From the NCBI GenBank assembly GCA_902774915.1, contig CACYKH010000014.1, forward strand, positions 16,101 through 80,100: a stretch of DNA of 64,000 nt, read 5' to 3'. A model generated the notes under the pieces. The model had not been told where the DNA came from. It worked only from the letters and a program-made list of their open reading frames with translations, and made no database searches. Position numbers and translations under genes: made by a program. This DNA comes from an uncultured Lachnospiraceae bacterium. Its GTDB lineage: Bacteria > Bacillota > Clostridia > Lachnospirales > Lachnospiraceae. Positions 26,641 through 33,565 of this stretch are shown piece by piece (within the stretch, counting starts at the first letter, position 1; each line of letters starts with the position of its first letter).

Positions 26641-27582
26641 ATGAACTATATCAACACCCTTAGAGAGGGCGAAAACATAACAGAAACTTACTTCTGTAAA
26701 GATAAGGTTGTAGCTCAGTCAAAAGCTGGAAAAACCTATTATAGCCTGAAGCTTCAGGATAAGACAGGAGTGATCGATGCAAAGATTTGGGACCTTTCAA
26801 ATGCCATCGAACATTTTGAGGCTATGGATTATATAAGAATAAGTGCGCAGGTAACTTCGTTCAATAATGCGCTGCAGTTAAATGTAAAACAGGTGAGAAA
26901 GGCGGAAGAGGGAACCTTTGATGTGGCCGACTATATGCCTGTTTCAGAGTTTAATATTGATGACATGTATAAGGAGCTTCTGGAACTCATCGATACAGTT
27001 CAGGATAAATATCTGAATCAGCTTCTTAAGCTGTTTTTTGTTGAAGATGCAAGCTTTATCAAGGGCTTCAAAAAAAGCAGTGCTGCGAAGAGCATGCATC
27101 ACTCATTTATAGGAGGACTTCTTCAGCACACACTATCAGTTGCAAAGATTTCAGACTTCCTTGCAAGTCAGTATCCAATAATGAATAGAGACCTTCTTGT
27201 GACGGCAGCTATCTGCCATGATATAGGTAAGGTTTATGAGCTGTCTGAGTTTCCTGAAAATGACTATACAGATGCAGGAAATCTTATGGGCCATATTGTA
27301 ATGGGCGCTATGATGATCAGAGATAAGGCAAAGAAGGTACCGGATATTCCGATTGATCTGCTAAATAAACTGGTTCATTGTATACTTGCTCATCACGGAA
27401 AGCTGGAATTTGGTTCTCCAGAAAAACCAAAGATCATAGAAGCTATGGCGCTTTCCTTTGCTGATGATACAGATGCAAAACTGGAGGCTTTTAAAGAGGC
27501 GGTAGAAGGAGACCAGAGTGGTGAGACCTGGCTTCCTTACAATAAGATGTTTGAAACATTTATAAGAAAAACGGACGGTTAA
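26641..27582 (+). CDS. yhaM: YhaM-type 3'-5' exoribonuclease (OB fold plus HD domain)
   Basis: A 313-aa protein with an N-terminal OB-fold (about 10-90; YYSLKLQDKTGVIDAKIWD) and an HD phosphohydrolase domain (about 150-300; HHSFIGGLLQHTLSVA, ICHDIGKVYEL, CILAHHGKLEFGSPE). This matches YhaM/CbfI, a metal-dependent 3'-5' exonuclease acting on RNA and single-stranded DNA. It is a single gene divergent from the TIR gene; the terminator stem begins in its last codons. Confidence 0.9.
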   Translation: MNYINTLREGENITETYFCKDKVVAQSKAGKTYYSLKLQDKTGVIDAKIWDLSNAIEHFEAMDYIRISAQVTSFNNALQLNVKQVRKAEEGTFDVADYMPVSEFNIDDMYKELLELIDTVQDKYLNQLLKLFFVEDASFIKGFKKSSAAKSMHHSFIGGLLQHTLSVAKISDFLASQYPIMNRDLLVTAAICHDIGKVYELSEFPENDYTDAGNLMGHIVMGAMMIRDKAKKVPDIPIDLLNKLVHCILAHHGKLEFGSPEKPKIIEAMALSFADDTDAKLEAFKEAVEGDQSGETWLPYNKMFETFIRKTDG

Positions 27583-27594
27583 TAAACCGTCCGT
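27571..27594. terminator. bidirectional terminator stem overlapping the yhaM stop codon
   Basis: Perfect 10-bp stem ACGGACGGTT / AACCGTCCGT with loop AATA. It contains the yhaM stop. The U-rich tract is best on the minus strand (TTTTCTTATA), so it mainly ends the converging small gene. Confidence 0.75.
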
Positions 27595-27610
27595 TCGTTA
27601 TTTCCAGATA

Positions 27611-28030
27611 TTATTTTCTACTTTGAATGTAGTCGTTAATTCTCTGAACAACTTCATCCTCTGATTCGTTAATTCCGTCAGATGCATTAACTACATTTTC
27701 AAGACCAGCCTGCATATTCTCAAGAGTTTCAACTGAGAGTACATCTAAATACTCTGTAACCTCTTCCCAGGTAATGCTGTGCTTCATGGATAATTCTGAA
27801 ACAGTTTTCATCAGCTCATCTGAAAGATGGAACTGTTTGTTGATTGTTGCAACATTCAGATCAGCTTCCATATACTCGTCAAGAGTAATAGTTCCGTCAC
27901 ATGCGGCAGCATATGTGGAAAGAGCAACTGTTGCAAGGCATACATCTGTAATTGCTCTCTTTTCTTCTAATGAATATTCATCCTTCTCTTTGATATCCAT
28001 TTTATCAATAACTGACTTAAGTAATCCCAT
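27611..28030 (-). CDS. small acidic helical protein, possibly TerB-like
   Basis: A 139-aa, mostly helical, acidic soluble protein with no signal peptide. The segment AAACDGTITLDEYMEADLNVATINKQFHLSDELMKTVSEL resembles the TerB/DjlA pattern (small residues, DG, an acidic residue, then a second helix), but this is a weak match and the role is unknown. GGGGAGG precedes the ATG. It is transcribed alone. Confidence 0.7.
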   Translation of the reverse strand: MGLLKSVIDKMDIKEKDEYSLEEKRAITDVCLATVALSTYAAACDGTITLDEYMEADLNVATINKQFHLSDELMKTVSELSMKHSITWEEVTEYLDVLSVETLENMQAGLENVVNASDGINESEDEVVQRINDYIQSRK

Positions 28031-28149
28031 ATTAACCTCCCCTTAAAAGATAACAATAAGTTGTTATTTTGATTCGTTGAAATATGTCAACGTTGAATAT
28101 ATAATAGAAATGATTTTTTTATCTGTCAAGGAATATAAGGAGAAAGACC

Positions 28150-28650
28150 ATGAAGAAGACTTTAATTGTAATAGATATGCAGAATGATTTTATTGATGGA
28201 AGCCTTGGAACTGCTGAGGCGGTTGCAATAGTAGATAATGTAAAGAAGAAAATTGAGGAGTATAAGGCGAATGGTGACGAAATAATCTTCACCAGAGATA
28301 CTCATCAGGAAAATTACATGGAAACAAATGAAGGAAAGCATTTGCCAGTTGTTCATTGTATAGAGGGAACTTCAGGCTGGGAGATCAGAGATGTTCTGGA
28401 TACAGAAGGCTGCGAGATCATCAACAAGCCTTCGTTTGGCTATACGGGTTGGAGCGGCTACAGCTTTGAAGAAGTTGAGCTTGTTGGACTTTGTACAGAT
28501 ATTTGTGTTGTTTCTAACGCACTTATCATCAAGGCGCTCTTCCCAGAGATTAGAGTGAGCGTAGACAGTTCATGCTGTGCAGGCGTTACTCCAGAGAGCC
28601 ATGAGGCAGCCCTTACAACCATGAAAATGTGCCAGATTGAAGTGATTTAG
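28150..28650 (+). CDS. nicotinamidase/isochorismatase-like cysteine hydrolase
   Basis: A 166-aa isochorismatase-fold enzyme with the full triad: D9 in VIDMQNDF, K93 in INKPSFGYT, and C119 in GLCTDICVVSNA. It is close to PncA-type nicotinamidases, which convert nicotinamide to nicotinate for NAD salvage, although other amidases share the fold. AAGGAGA precedes the ATG. It is a single gene. The TIR gene, a possible NAD-cleaving protein, lies 1.7 kb away on the other strand. Confidence 0.85.
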   Translation: MKKTLIVIDMQNDFIDGSLGTAEAVAIVDNVKKKIEEYKANGDEIIFTRDTHQENYMETNEGKHLPVVHCIEGTSGWEIRDVLDTEGCEIINKPSFGYTGWSGYSFEEVELVGLCTDICVVSNALIIKALFPEIRVSVDSSCCAGVTPESHEAALTTMKMCQIEVI

Positions 28651-28690
28651 AACAAAAATCTGCGTATTTAGAAAAAACCTAATAAAATGC

Positions 28691-28719
28691 TTGCATTTTT
28701 TAATATTGTTGTATATAAT
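28691..28719 (+). promoter_or_regulatory. promoter of tRNA-Gln
   Basis: TTGCAT (28691-28696), a 17-bp spacer and TATAAT (28714-28719). A perfect 9-bp hairpin CCCTTGCGC / GCGCAAGGG (28722-28750) spans the predicted start and the 5' leader of the tRNA. Confidence 0.85.
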
Positions 28720-28760
28720 AACCCTTGCGCTGTGAAAAATGGCGCAAGGGAATTAAATAT

Positions 28761-28832
28761 AGGGGTATCGCCAAATGGTAAGGCAACGGACTCTGACTCC
28801 GTCATTTCTAGGTTCGAATCCTAGTACCCCTG
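28761..28832 (+). tRNA. tRNA-Gln (anticodon CUG)
   Basis: A 72-nt cloverleaf: acceptor AGGGGTA / TACCCCT, D arm GCC...GGC, anticodon stem ACGGA / TCCGT around CTCTGAC (anticodon CTG), T arm CTAGG-TTCGAAT-CCTAG, discriminator G. CCA is not encoded. The 3' part is duplicated at the far end of the island downstream. Confidence 0.95.
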
Positions 28833-28877
28833 CTTGAAAGGTCTTAGTGGATAATTGAAACTAAGACCTTTTTTGTT
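28809..28877 (+). repeat. 69-bp direct repeat, left copy (attL-like)
   Basis: It runs from the T arm of tRNA-Gln through the tRNA terminator and is identical to 30873-30941 except for C28833 versus A30897. A repeat of a tRNA 3' end is the usual signature of site-specific integration. Confidence 0.93.
28838..28874 (+). terminator. tRNA-Gln terminator, part of the att repeat
   Basis: Stem AAGGTCTTAGT (28838-28848) / ACTAAGACCTT (28860-28870) ending in six T. The same hairpin is repeated at 30902-30938. Confidence 0.93.
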
Positions 28878-28904
28878 GACTTTAGCTGCCATATAGGATA
28901 AAAT
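28876..28904 (+). promoter_or_regulatory. promoter of the first island gene
   Basis: TTGACT (28876-28881), 17-bp spacer, TAAAAT (28899-28904). The first two bases of the -35 box belong to the att repeat, so the promoter spans the element boundary. Confidence 0.65.
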
Positions 28905-28919
28905 ACGAAAAAACGTATT
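28902..28919. promoter_or_regulatory. island operator copy 1, AATACG-N6-CGTATT
   Basis: A perfect inverted repeat overlapping the -10 box and start point of the first island gene. A near-identical site precedes the third island gene (29795). Confidence 0.6.
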
Positions 28920-28943
28920 AGAATTCGAAAAGGAGGCTATAAG

Positions 28944-29300
28944 ATGAGTTGTCATGATATAGGCGGAGGTATGAATTATGTATCGATTAAAGTGTTGGAG
29001 CTGTATAAAAGCGGGATGATCAGTAAGGAGGCTGCTATTCAATTAGTTCATGCTTGTCGAAAAGGGGTTCACTGGTGTGACGGAAATGAATATGAAGCTT
29101 TCGAGGGATTAATAGATGAGGGTATTTGTGGCTTGTGTTTTGAAAAATATGACGAGCTTACTAATATTTATGATAACGATATAGAGCATCCTGGTCGTTA
29201 TGAAGTGTTTAAAGATTATGATGATTCTGCGGCTCATTTTTTTCTATGTGATAAATGTAAAGCCAAGGTAATTGATGCATATCGCAAAAAGAATCAATAA
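28944..29300 (+). CDS. small CxxC protein of the 'MSCHDIG' type, unknown function
   Basis: A 118-aa soluble protein beginning MSCHDIGGGMNYVS. It has HWCDGNEYEAFEGL in the middle and two CxxC pairs (CGLC about residue 64 and CDKC about residue 103), which could form a zinc site. Related small proteins occur in Lachnospiraceae, but I know of no assigned function. AAAAGGAGG precedes the ATG. It is the first gene of the tRNA-Gln island and shares an operator motif with the third gene. Confidence 0.8.
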   Translation: MSCHDIGGGMNYVSIKVLELYKSGMISKEAAIQLVHACRKGVHWCDGNEYEAFEGLIDEGICGLCFEKYDELTNIYDNDIEHPGRYEVFKDYDDSAAHFFLCDKCKAKVIDAYRKKNQ

Positions 29301-29332
29301 TCAGTTTACGTCATAGGTAGTTATTGCGTTTA

Positions 29333-29397
29333 GTATTGAACTATTATATCAATACTTTTATAATGTACTTATTTATTTGATATGAGGATAAGTACAT
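29333..29397 (+). promoter_or_regulatory. promoter and double palindrome of the XRE gene
   Basis: TTGAAC (29336-29341), 17-bp spacer, TATAAT (29359-29364). One inverted repeat, GTATTGA-N9-TCAATAC (29333-29355), lies between -35 and -10. A second, ATGTACTTAT (29363-29372) with ATAAGTACAT (29388-29397), runs from the -10 box to the start codon. The layout suggests autorepression by the encoded HTH protein. Confidence 0.7.
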
Positions 29398-29755
29398 GGT
29401 TATTAGTGATAGAGTATTTGAATTATTAAAGGAAAAGGGGATGTCTCAAAAAGAGTTTTCTGAAAGAACGGGAATTCCTCAAAGTACGATAAGCGATTGG
29501 AAAAGAAAAAATGTCAATCCTGCTTCTGATAAAATAATGATTATATGTGAGGTTTTGGAAATAAGCCCAAGTGCGCTGTTATCTGGAATAGGTGATGATA
29601 CTTACGTTACTCCTGAGCATATGATAATTGATAAAGAGGGGGTTGAATATCAATTAGTCAATGGTTTTCGAGAACTGGATGAAAAAAGAAAAGAACGCCT
29701 TATAGGTTATTTGGAAGCCTTACAGGAGCATCTAAAGAATAAAGATAACACATAA
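29396..29755 (+). CDS. XRE/Cro-CI family repressor
   Basis: A 119-aa regulator with an N-terminal helix-turn-helix (about 5-62; MSQKEFSERTGIPQSTISDWKRKNVNPASDKIM) and a helical C-terminal part, perhaps for dimerisation. There is no peptidase domain. The start codon lies in the right arm of a palindrome, with GAGGA upstream. It has its own promoter and terminator in the middle of the island. The likely targets are its own promoter and the AATACG operators in front of the two flanking genes. Confidence 0.92.
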   Translation: MVISDRVFELLKEKGMSQKEFSERTGIPQSTISDWKRKNVNPASDKIMIICEVLEISPSALLSGIGDDTYVTPEHMIIDKEGVEYQLVNGFRELDEKRKERLIGYLEALQEHLKNKDNT

Positions 29756-29758
29756 TAG

Positions 29759-29786
29759 AACAGGTTTAAAAACCTGTTTTATTATT
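29759..29786 (+). terminator. terminator after the XRE gene
   Basis: Stem AACAGGTT / AACCTGTT with a 4-nt loop, then TTATTATT. Confidence 0.75.
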
Positions 29787-29794
29787 ACACACAC

Positions 29795-29820
29795 AATACG
29801 CATAATCGTATAATTATACG
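29795..29820. promoter_or_regulatory. island operator copy 2 with palindrome
   Basis: AATACG-N6-CGTATA (29795-29812) matches operator copy 1 in sequence and spacing, and it overlaps the perfect 14-bp palindrome CGTATAATTATACG (29807-29820). TATAAT at 29835-29840 is the probable -10 box of the next gene. Confidence 0.6.
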
Positions 29821-29860
29821 TTTATACAATAAGCTATAATTTGGAAAAGGAGGGAGAAGT

Positions 29861-30814
29861 ATGAAAGTGCAAAATGTATTAGCAAATAGAATAGATACAG
29901 CTGGAGAGATGATTTCTTATGATGAAGCATGTAAACAAGTTCTTGCAAATAAGATTATTCTTGCATGGATAATAAAAGGTTGCATTCAAGAGTATAATGA
30001 TTATAGTATTAAAGAAATAGCTGATAGATTTATTGAAGGGGACCCAGAAATATCTAAAGCGGCTGTACATATTGATGAAATAGCTGAATTTATTACTGGA
30101 ATGAATAATGAAAGCGCTACAATGAAAGAAGGCACGACTACATATGATATTAAATTTCGTGCTCTTTTGCCAGAAATGGATGAAGTGCTTGATATGATCA
30201 TTAATGTAGAGGCGCAGAATGACTTCTATCCCGGTTATCCTATTGTTAAAAGAGGAATATACTATGCTTGTAGAATGATTTCAGAACAGTATGGCACAGT
30301 ATTTACAAAGTCAGAATATAATAAGATAAAAAAGGTTGCAAGCATATGGATTTGTCCGAATCCGCCAGAATATAGAAGGAATACTATTACTGGTTATAAA
30401 ATGGGCGAACATGGGATAATCGGTTCAGTTCAGGAAAAAGAGAGTAATTATGATTTATTAAAAGTAATTATTGTATGTCTTGGGGGAGAAGATAAGGAAG
30501 GATATAATGGTGTGTTAAGGATGCTAGATGTTCTTCTGTCTCAAGATACAGAACCATCAACGAAGAAAAAGATATTGCAAGAAGAATTTGGCATTCCGAT
30601 GACTACAAAATTGGAAGGAGATGTAGATACTATGTGTAATTTAAGTAAAGGCGTATATGAAAAGGGAATAGATAAAGCAAGTGTTGAGTCTATCATTAAT
30701 CTTATGGATAGTACAGGGTGGGATGTTGATATGAGTATGGATAAATTAAAGATTCCATCAGAAAAAAGAGACCTATACAAAGCTGCTGTTGAAGCTGAGC
30801 TTCAACTGGCATAA
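29861..30814 (+). CDS. Rpn-like PD-(D/E)XK family protein
   Basis: A 317-aa protein of the family often annotated as Rpn/PD-(D/E)XK transposase-like, common in Lachnospiraceae. Typical segments are ISYDEACKQVLANKIILAWI near the start, GTTTYDIKFRALLP, and INVEAQNDFYPGYPIVKRGIYYACRMIS, where D (YDIKF) and E-x-Q (VEAQ) fit a PD-(D/E)XK nuclease core. SIWICPNPPEYRRNTI and CNLSKGVYEKGIDKA follow. Rpn proteins promote recombination through DNA cleavage in Escherichia coli; activity here is inferred. AAAAGGAGGGAG precedes the ATG. It is the last gene of the island. Confidence 0.85.
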   Translation: MKVQNVLANRIDTAGEMISYDEACKQVLANKIILAWIIKGCIQEYNDYSIKEIADRFIEGDPEISKAAVHIDEIAEFITGMNNESATMKEGTTTYDIKFRALLPEMDEVLDMIINVEAQNDFYPGYPIVKRGIYYACRMISEQYGTVFTKSEYNKIKKVASIWICPNPPEYRRNTITGYKMGEHGIIGSVQEKESNYDLLKVIIVCLGGEDKEGYNGVLRMLDVLLSQDTEPSTKKKILQEEFGIPMTTKLEGDVDTMCNLSKGVYEKGIDKASVESIINLMDSTGWDVDMSMDKLKIPSEKRDLYKAAVEAELQLA

Positions 30815-30872
30815 TTACAAATAATCGTATTACCACATAAATTAGCATAATAGTAAGGGATATTGGAAAGAA

Positions 30873-30941
30873 TAGGTTCGAATCCTAGTACCCCTGATTG
30901 AAAGGTCTTAGTGGATAATTGAAACTAAGACCTTTTTTGTT
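30873..30941 (+). repeat. 69-bp direct repeat, right copy (attR-like)
   Basis: 68 of 69 bases match 28809-28877. It carries only the T arm and acceptor 3' strand of the tRNA plus the terminator hairpin, so it cannot itself be a tRNA. It still provides a terminator behind the last island gene. Confidence 0.93.
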
Positions 30942-30980
30942 TATGTCGCAAAATTGTCACGAAAATTATACAATAATCGT

Positions 30981-31094
30981 GACAAAGTCGGATGGCATTA
31001 CCTTTTGAAAAATGACAAAGTTGGGTGATACTATCCTTTGAAAAATGACAATACTTACCGTGTTTACCCCTTGAAAAATGACAAAACTCTTCGT
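30981..31094 (+). repeat. 33-bp tandem repeats, three and a half units
   Basis: Units start at 30981, 31014, 31047 and 31080 (partial). The core TTGAAAAATGACAA recurs at 31005, 31038 and 31071 with exact 33-bp period; the middle of each unit varies (units 1 and 2 share 26 of 33 bases). In one frame the units read DKVGxxYPLKN-like peptides but with a stop and no start. The array fills most of the 306-bp gap between the island and the ATPase gene. Confidence 0.85.
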
Positions 31095-31099
31095 ATAAT
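31071..31099 (+). promoter_or_regulatory. promoter of the DUF4143 ATPase, -35 supplied by the repeat
   Basis: TTGAAA (31071-31076) is the beginning of the third repeat core; after 17 bp comes TATAAT (31094-31099). The start codon is only about 20 bp further on. Confidence 0.75.
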
Positions 31100-31120
31100 A
31101 TATGTACATGGAGGTGGAAA

Positions 31121-32527
31121 ATGCTTAAAAGAACTATTTGGAACAGCTTAATAGGCTGGAAAAGACGAGAACATCATCCATTGGTCATCAAGGGTCTAAG
31201 GCAGATAGGAAAAACATATATCGTCCGTCGATTCGGTGAGGAGTTTTACGACAACTGTGTATACATAGATTTAAGAGCCAATACCAATGTTCATTATGCA
31301 TTTGATGGCGATTTCGATGTTGATCAAATGGTTTTATCAATTTCTGCTGTTATTAGAGATGCAAGATTTATTCCCGGAAAGACATTAATCATTTTGGATG
31401 AAATACAGGATTGTCCTAATGCAAGAAGCTCGCTCAAATATTGGGATATAGATGGAAGATATGATGTAATAGCAACAGGCAGTTTTCTTGGGGTAAAGGG
31501 CTTTCGAACGCCGTATACACGAGGTATTCCTGTAGGATATGAGGAACAGATTACAATGTTCCCATTAACATTTAAGGAATTTATTATTAATTCCGGTCTC
31601 AATACTGAAGTTATTGAGTATGTTAAAAATTCACTAAAGGATTTAAAGCCAATTGACAAAACAATTCATGAGAGCATGCGTTCGTTGTATTTACAATACC
31701 TTATTGTAGGGGGGATGCCTGAGGTTGTAAATGTCTATTTAGAAACTCATGATCTAAATGCGGTGAGAACAATTCAGAGAACGGTATTAAGCTCAATAAA
31801 GGATGATTTTGGAAGATATAAGAATGCTCAAGGCAATGATGCTGTAAATGAAGTATTAAAATTAAGGGCTGAAGCCTGCTTGGAATCATTACCGACTCAG
31901 CTGGCGAAGAATTATAAGAAGTTTCAGTATAGTTTAGTAAATGTGAAGGGTCATTCTCCTGAAAAAGCAGACGGGTTGCAGTATATTGAAGATGTGGGGA
32001 TTGTAGTAAAGTCTTACAACACAAGAGAAATATCTTTTCCTTTGGAAGGTGTTAAGATACCATCGGAATTTAAGGTCTTTTATATTGATACGGGACTTCT
32101 CGTTTCTCAGTTGGGGGATGAGGTTCCACAAGAGATACTCAAAGGAAATATCAGTTCTTACAAGGGTGCCATTGCTGAAAATATGGTTGCATCTGCGTTT
32201 GCTGCTAACGGAATTGCTCTTTATTACTTTCATGCTCCAAGTGGGTCTCCTGAATTAGATTTTCTGTTTGAAAAAAACGGAGAAGTAAATATTGTTGAAT
32301 GCAAAGCATCTAATGATAGAGCTACAAGTATGAAATTCGTTATTGCAAATCAAAAGAAATACGGAAAACATTCTGCAGTAAAATTTGCTGATACAAATGT
32401 TGGTGGAGGAGAGGGATTCATCACTTTACCATTATATGCAGTAGGCTTGATTGAACTGAATAATGAACAAAGAATAGTTGACACGATTGATTTGAGTAAT
32501 CTAAAGGTGCCAACGGATGTTTCTTAA
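31121..32527 (+). CDS. AAA+ ATPase with DUF4143 domain
   Basis: A 468-aa AAA_14/DUF4143 protein. Walker A is IKGLRQIGKTYIV, Walker B TLIILDEIQDCPNA, followed by the arginine-sensor region IATGSFLGV. The C-terminal half carries a restriction-endonuclease-like fold (ENMVASAFAANG, ELDFLFEKNGEVNIVECKA, where E, D and E-x-K line up). These proteins are widespread in anaerobes and their job is not established. GGAGGTGG precedes the ATG. It lies just outside the tRNA-Gln island behind the repeat array and may be another acquired gene. Confidence 0.93.
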   Translation: MLKRTIWNSLIGWKRREHHPLVIKGLRQIGKTYIVRRFGEEFYDNCVYIDLRANTNVHYAFDGDFDVDQMVLSISAVIRDARFIPGKTLIILDEIQDCPNARSSLKYWDIDGRYDVIATGSFLGVKGFRTPYTRGIPVGYEEQITMFPLTFKEFIINSGLNTEVIEYVKNSLKDLKPIDKTIHESMRSLYLQYLIVGGMPEVVNVYLETHDLNAVRTIQRTVLSSIKDDFGRYKNAQGNDAVNEVLKLRAEACLESLPTQLAKNYKKFQYSLVNVKGHSPEKADGLQYIEDVGIVVKSYNTREISFPLEGVKIPSEFKVFYIDTGLLVSQLGDEVPQEILKGNISSYKGAIAENMVASAFAANGIALYYFHAPSGSPELDFLFEKNGEVNIVECKASNDRATSMKFVIANQKKYGKHSAVKFADTNVGGGEGFITLPLYAVGLIELNNEQRIVDTIDLSNLKVPTDVS

Positions 32528-32557
32528 TTTCATCGAAAGACAAAATCCCAGATAAAA

Positions 32558-32590
32558 AACCTCGGTAGTTTTAACTGCCGAGGTTTTTTG
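32558..32590 (+). terminator. terminator after the ATPase gene
   Basis: An 11-bp stem AACCTCGGTAG / CTGCCGAGGTT (one G-U pair) with a 6-nt loop, then a T run. Confidence 0.9.
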
Positions 32591-32689
32591 GTTTTTGCAT
32601 TTTCGTTTTCCATTGGTTCTATTTTAGCTATGCATAGTGGAATAATCAAGAAGATAAAATACAAAAGTAATATAGCGCTGAATGAATAA

Positions 32690-32756
32690 TGTGACTTTAG
32701 TCATATTCGAAAAGTGCCTTTATTCACTACAAAAGGAAAGTTGTGAATTATATAAT
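32690..32756 (+). promoter_or_regulatory. control region of the ABC-2 operon
   Basis: TATAAT (32751-32756) lies about 55 bp before the ATPase gene without a good -35 box, typical of activator-dependent promoters. Upstream, TGACT-TT-AGTCA (32692-32703) is an inverted repeat containing ACT-TT-AGT, like the sites of LiaR/VraR-type regulators. A regulator of that class is encoded at the end of the operon. Confidence 0.45.
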
Positions 32757-32811
32757 GAGCGTGTCAGATGGAGATAGGGTTCTCCGGAAAAAATAAAATG
32801 GAGAGAAAAAG

Positions 32812-33564
32812 ATGGGAACAATTTTAAAGACAAAAGATCTTACAAAGAAATATGACAACAAAGTGGTAGTTGATAATCTGAATATTGAAATTCAGGAAGG
32901 AGAAATCTTCGGACTCCTTGGTCCAAACGGAGCGGGCAAGAGTACAACGATGAATATGATTTGCGGAATTGTTCGTCCAACTCTTGGAGATGTAGAGTTT
33001 ATGGAAAAGGACTTCCTAAAGAATAGAAAGAAGCTGATTGAGAATCTGGGGTATATCCCACAGGAACTTGCAATCCACGGTAATCTGAAGGCCTGGGAAA
33101 ATGTAGAGCTTTTTACTTCTCTTTACGGAATCAAAGGTGCAGAGCTTAAAGAAAGAATTGATGAGTCTCTTGAATATGTAGGACTTCTGGATAAGAGAAA
33201 TGAATATGCAAAAACATTTTCCGGTGGTATGAAGAGAAGACTTAACATTGCATGTGCCATTGGTCATCATCCAAAGCTTCTTATCTTCGATGAGCCTACA
33301 GTTGGAATTGATCCACAGTCAAGAAACTTCATTCTGGATAAGATTAAAATGTCCAATAAAAATGGTGCAACAGTAATCTATACCAGCCATTACATGGAAG
33401 AGGTTGAGGCCATATGTACTCGAATCGCAATAATGGATAATGGAAAGGTTATAGCAACTGGAACAAGCGAAGAACTTAAGAAGATGGTTACTGATGATAC
33501 ATCATCAATCACACTTGAAGAAGTCTTCCTTACAATGACAGGAAAGAAACTGAGGGATTATTAA
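32812..33564 (+). CDS. ABC-2 type transporter, ATP-binding subunit
   Basis: A 250-aa ABC ATPase of the CcmA/NatA/drug-exporter class: Walker A GLLGPNGAGKSTTM, Q-loop YIPQELAIHG, signature FSGGMKRRL, Walker B LLIFDEPTVGID, H-loop IYTSHYMEE. It powers the two permeases that follow at +1 bp and with a 4-bp overlap. GGAGAGAAAAAG precedes the ATG. The operon ends with its own kinase and regulator, a layout often seen for exporters of membrane-active antibiotics; the substrate is not known. Confidence 0.95.
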   Translation: MGTILKTKDLTKKYDNKVVVDNLNIEIQEGEIFGLLGPNGAGKSTTMNMICGIVRPTLGDVEFMEKDFLKNRKKLIENLGYIPQELAIHGNLKAWENVELFTSLYGIKGAELKERIDESLEYVGLLDKRNEYAKTFSGGMKRRLNIACAIGHHPKLLIFDEPTVGIDPQSRNFILDKIKMSNKNGATVIYTSHYMEEVEAICTRIAIMDNGKVIATGTSEELKKMVTDDTSSITLEEVFLTMTGKKLRDY

Positions 33565-33565
33565 A

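Larger units (their letters stand above)
28809..30941. mobile_element. tRNA-Gln mini-island, 2.06 kb, no integrase
   Basis: The unit between the 69-bp repeats measures 2,064 bp from repeat to repeat. It holds three genes (a CxxC small protein, an XRE repressor, an Rpn-like PD-(D/E)XK protein) on the plus strand, each with its own control signals. No integrase, recombinase or transposase of known type is present, so it is either a non-autonomous element mobilised in trans or the remainder of a larger island. Codon use is AT-richer than in the flanking core genes. Confidence 0.8.

Noticed and set aside
30981-31094. CRISPR array
   Set aside because: The 33-bp units are contiguous with degenerate middles and no unique spacers, no cas gene is nearby, and the last unit is part of a promoter.
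31121-32527. DUF4143 ATPase as cargo of the tRNA-Gln island
   Set aside because: It lies outside the right 69-bp repeat and has its own repeat-linked promoter, so it is treated as separate.
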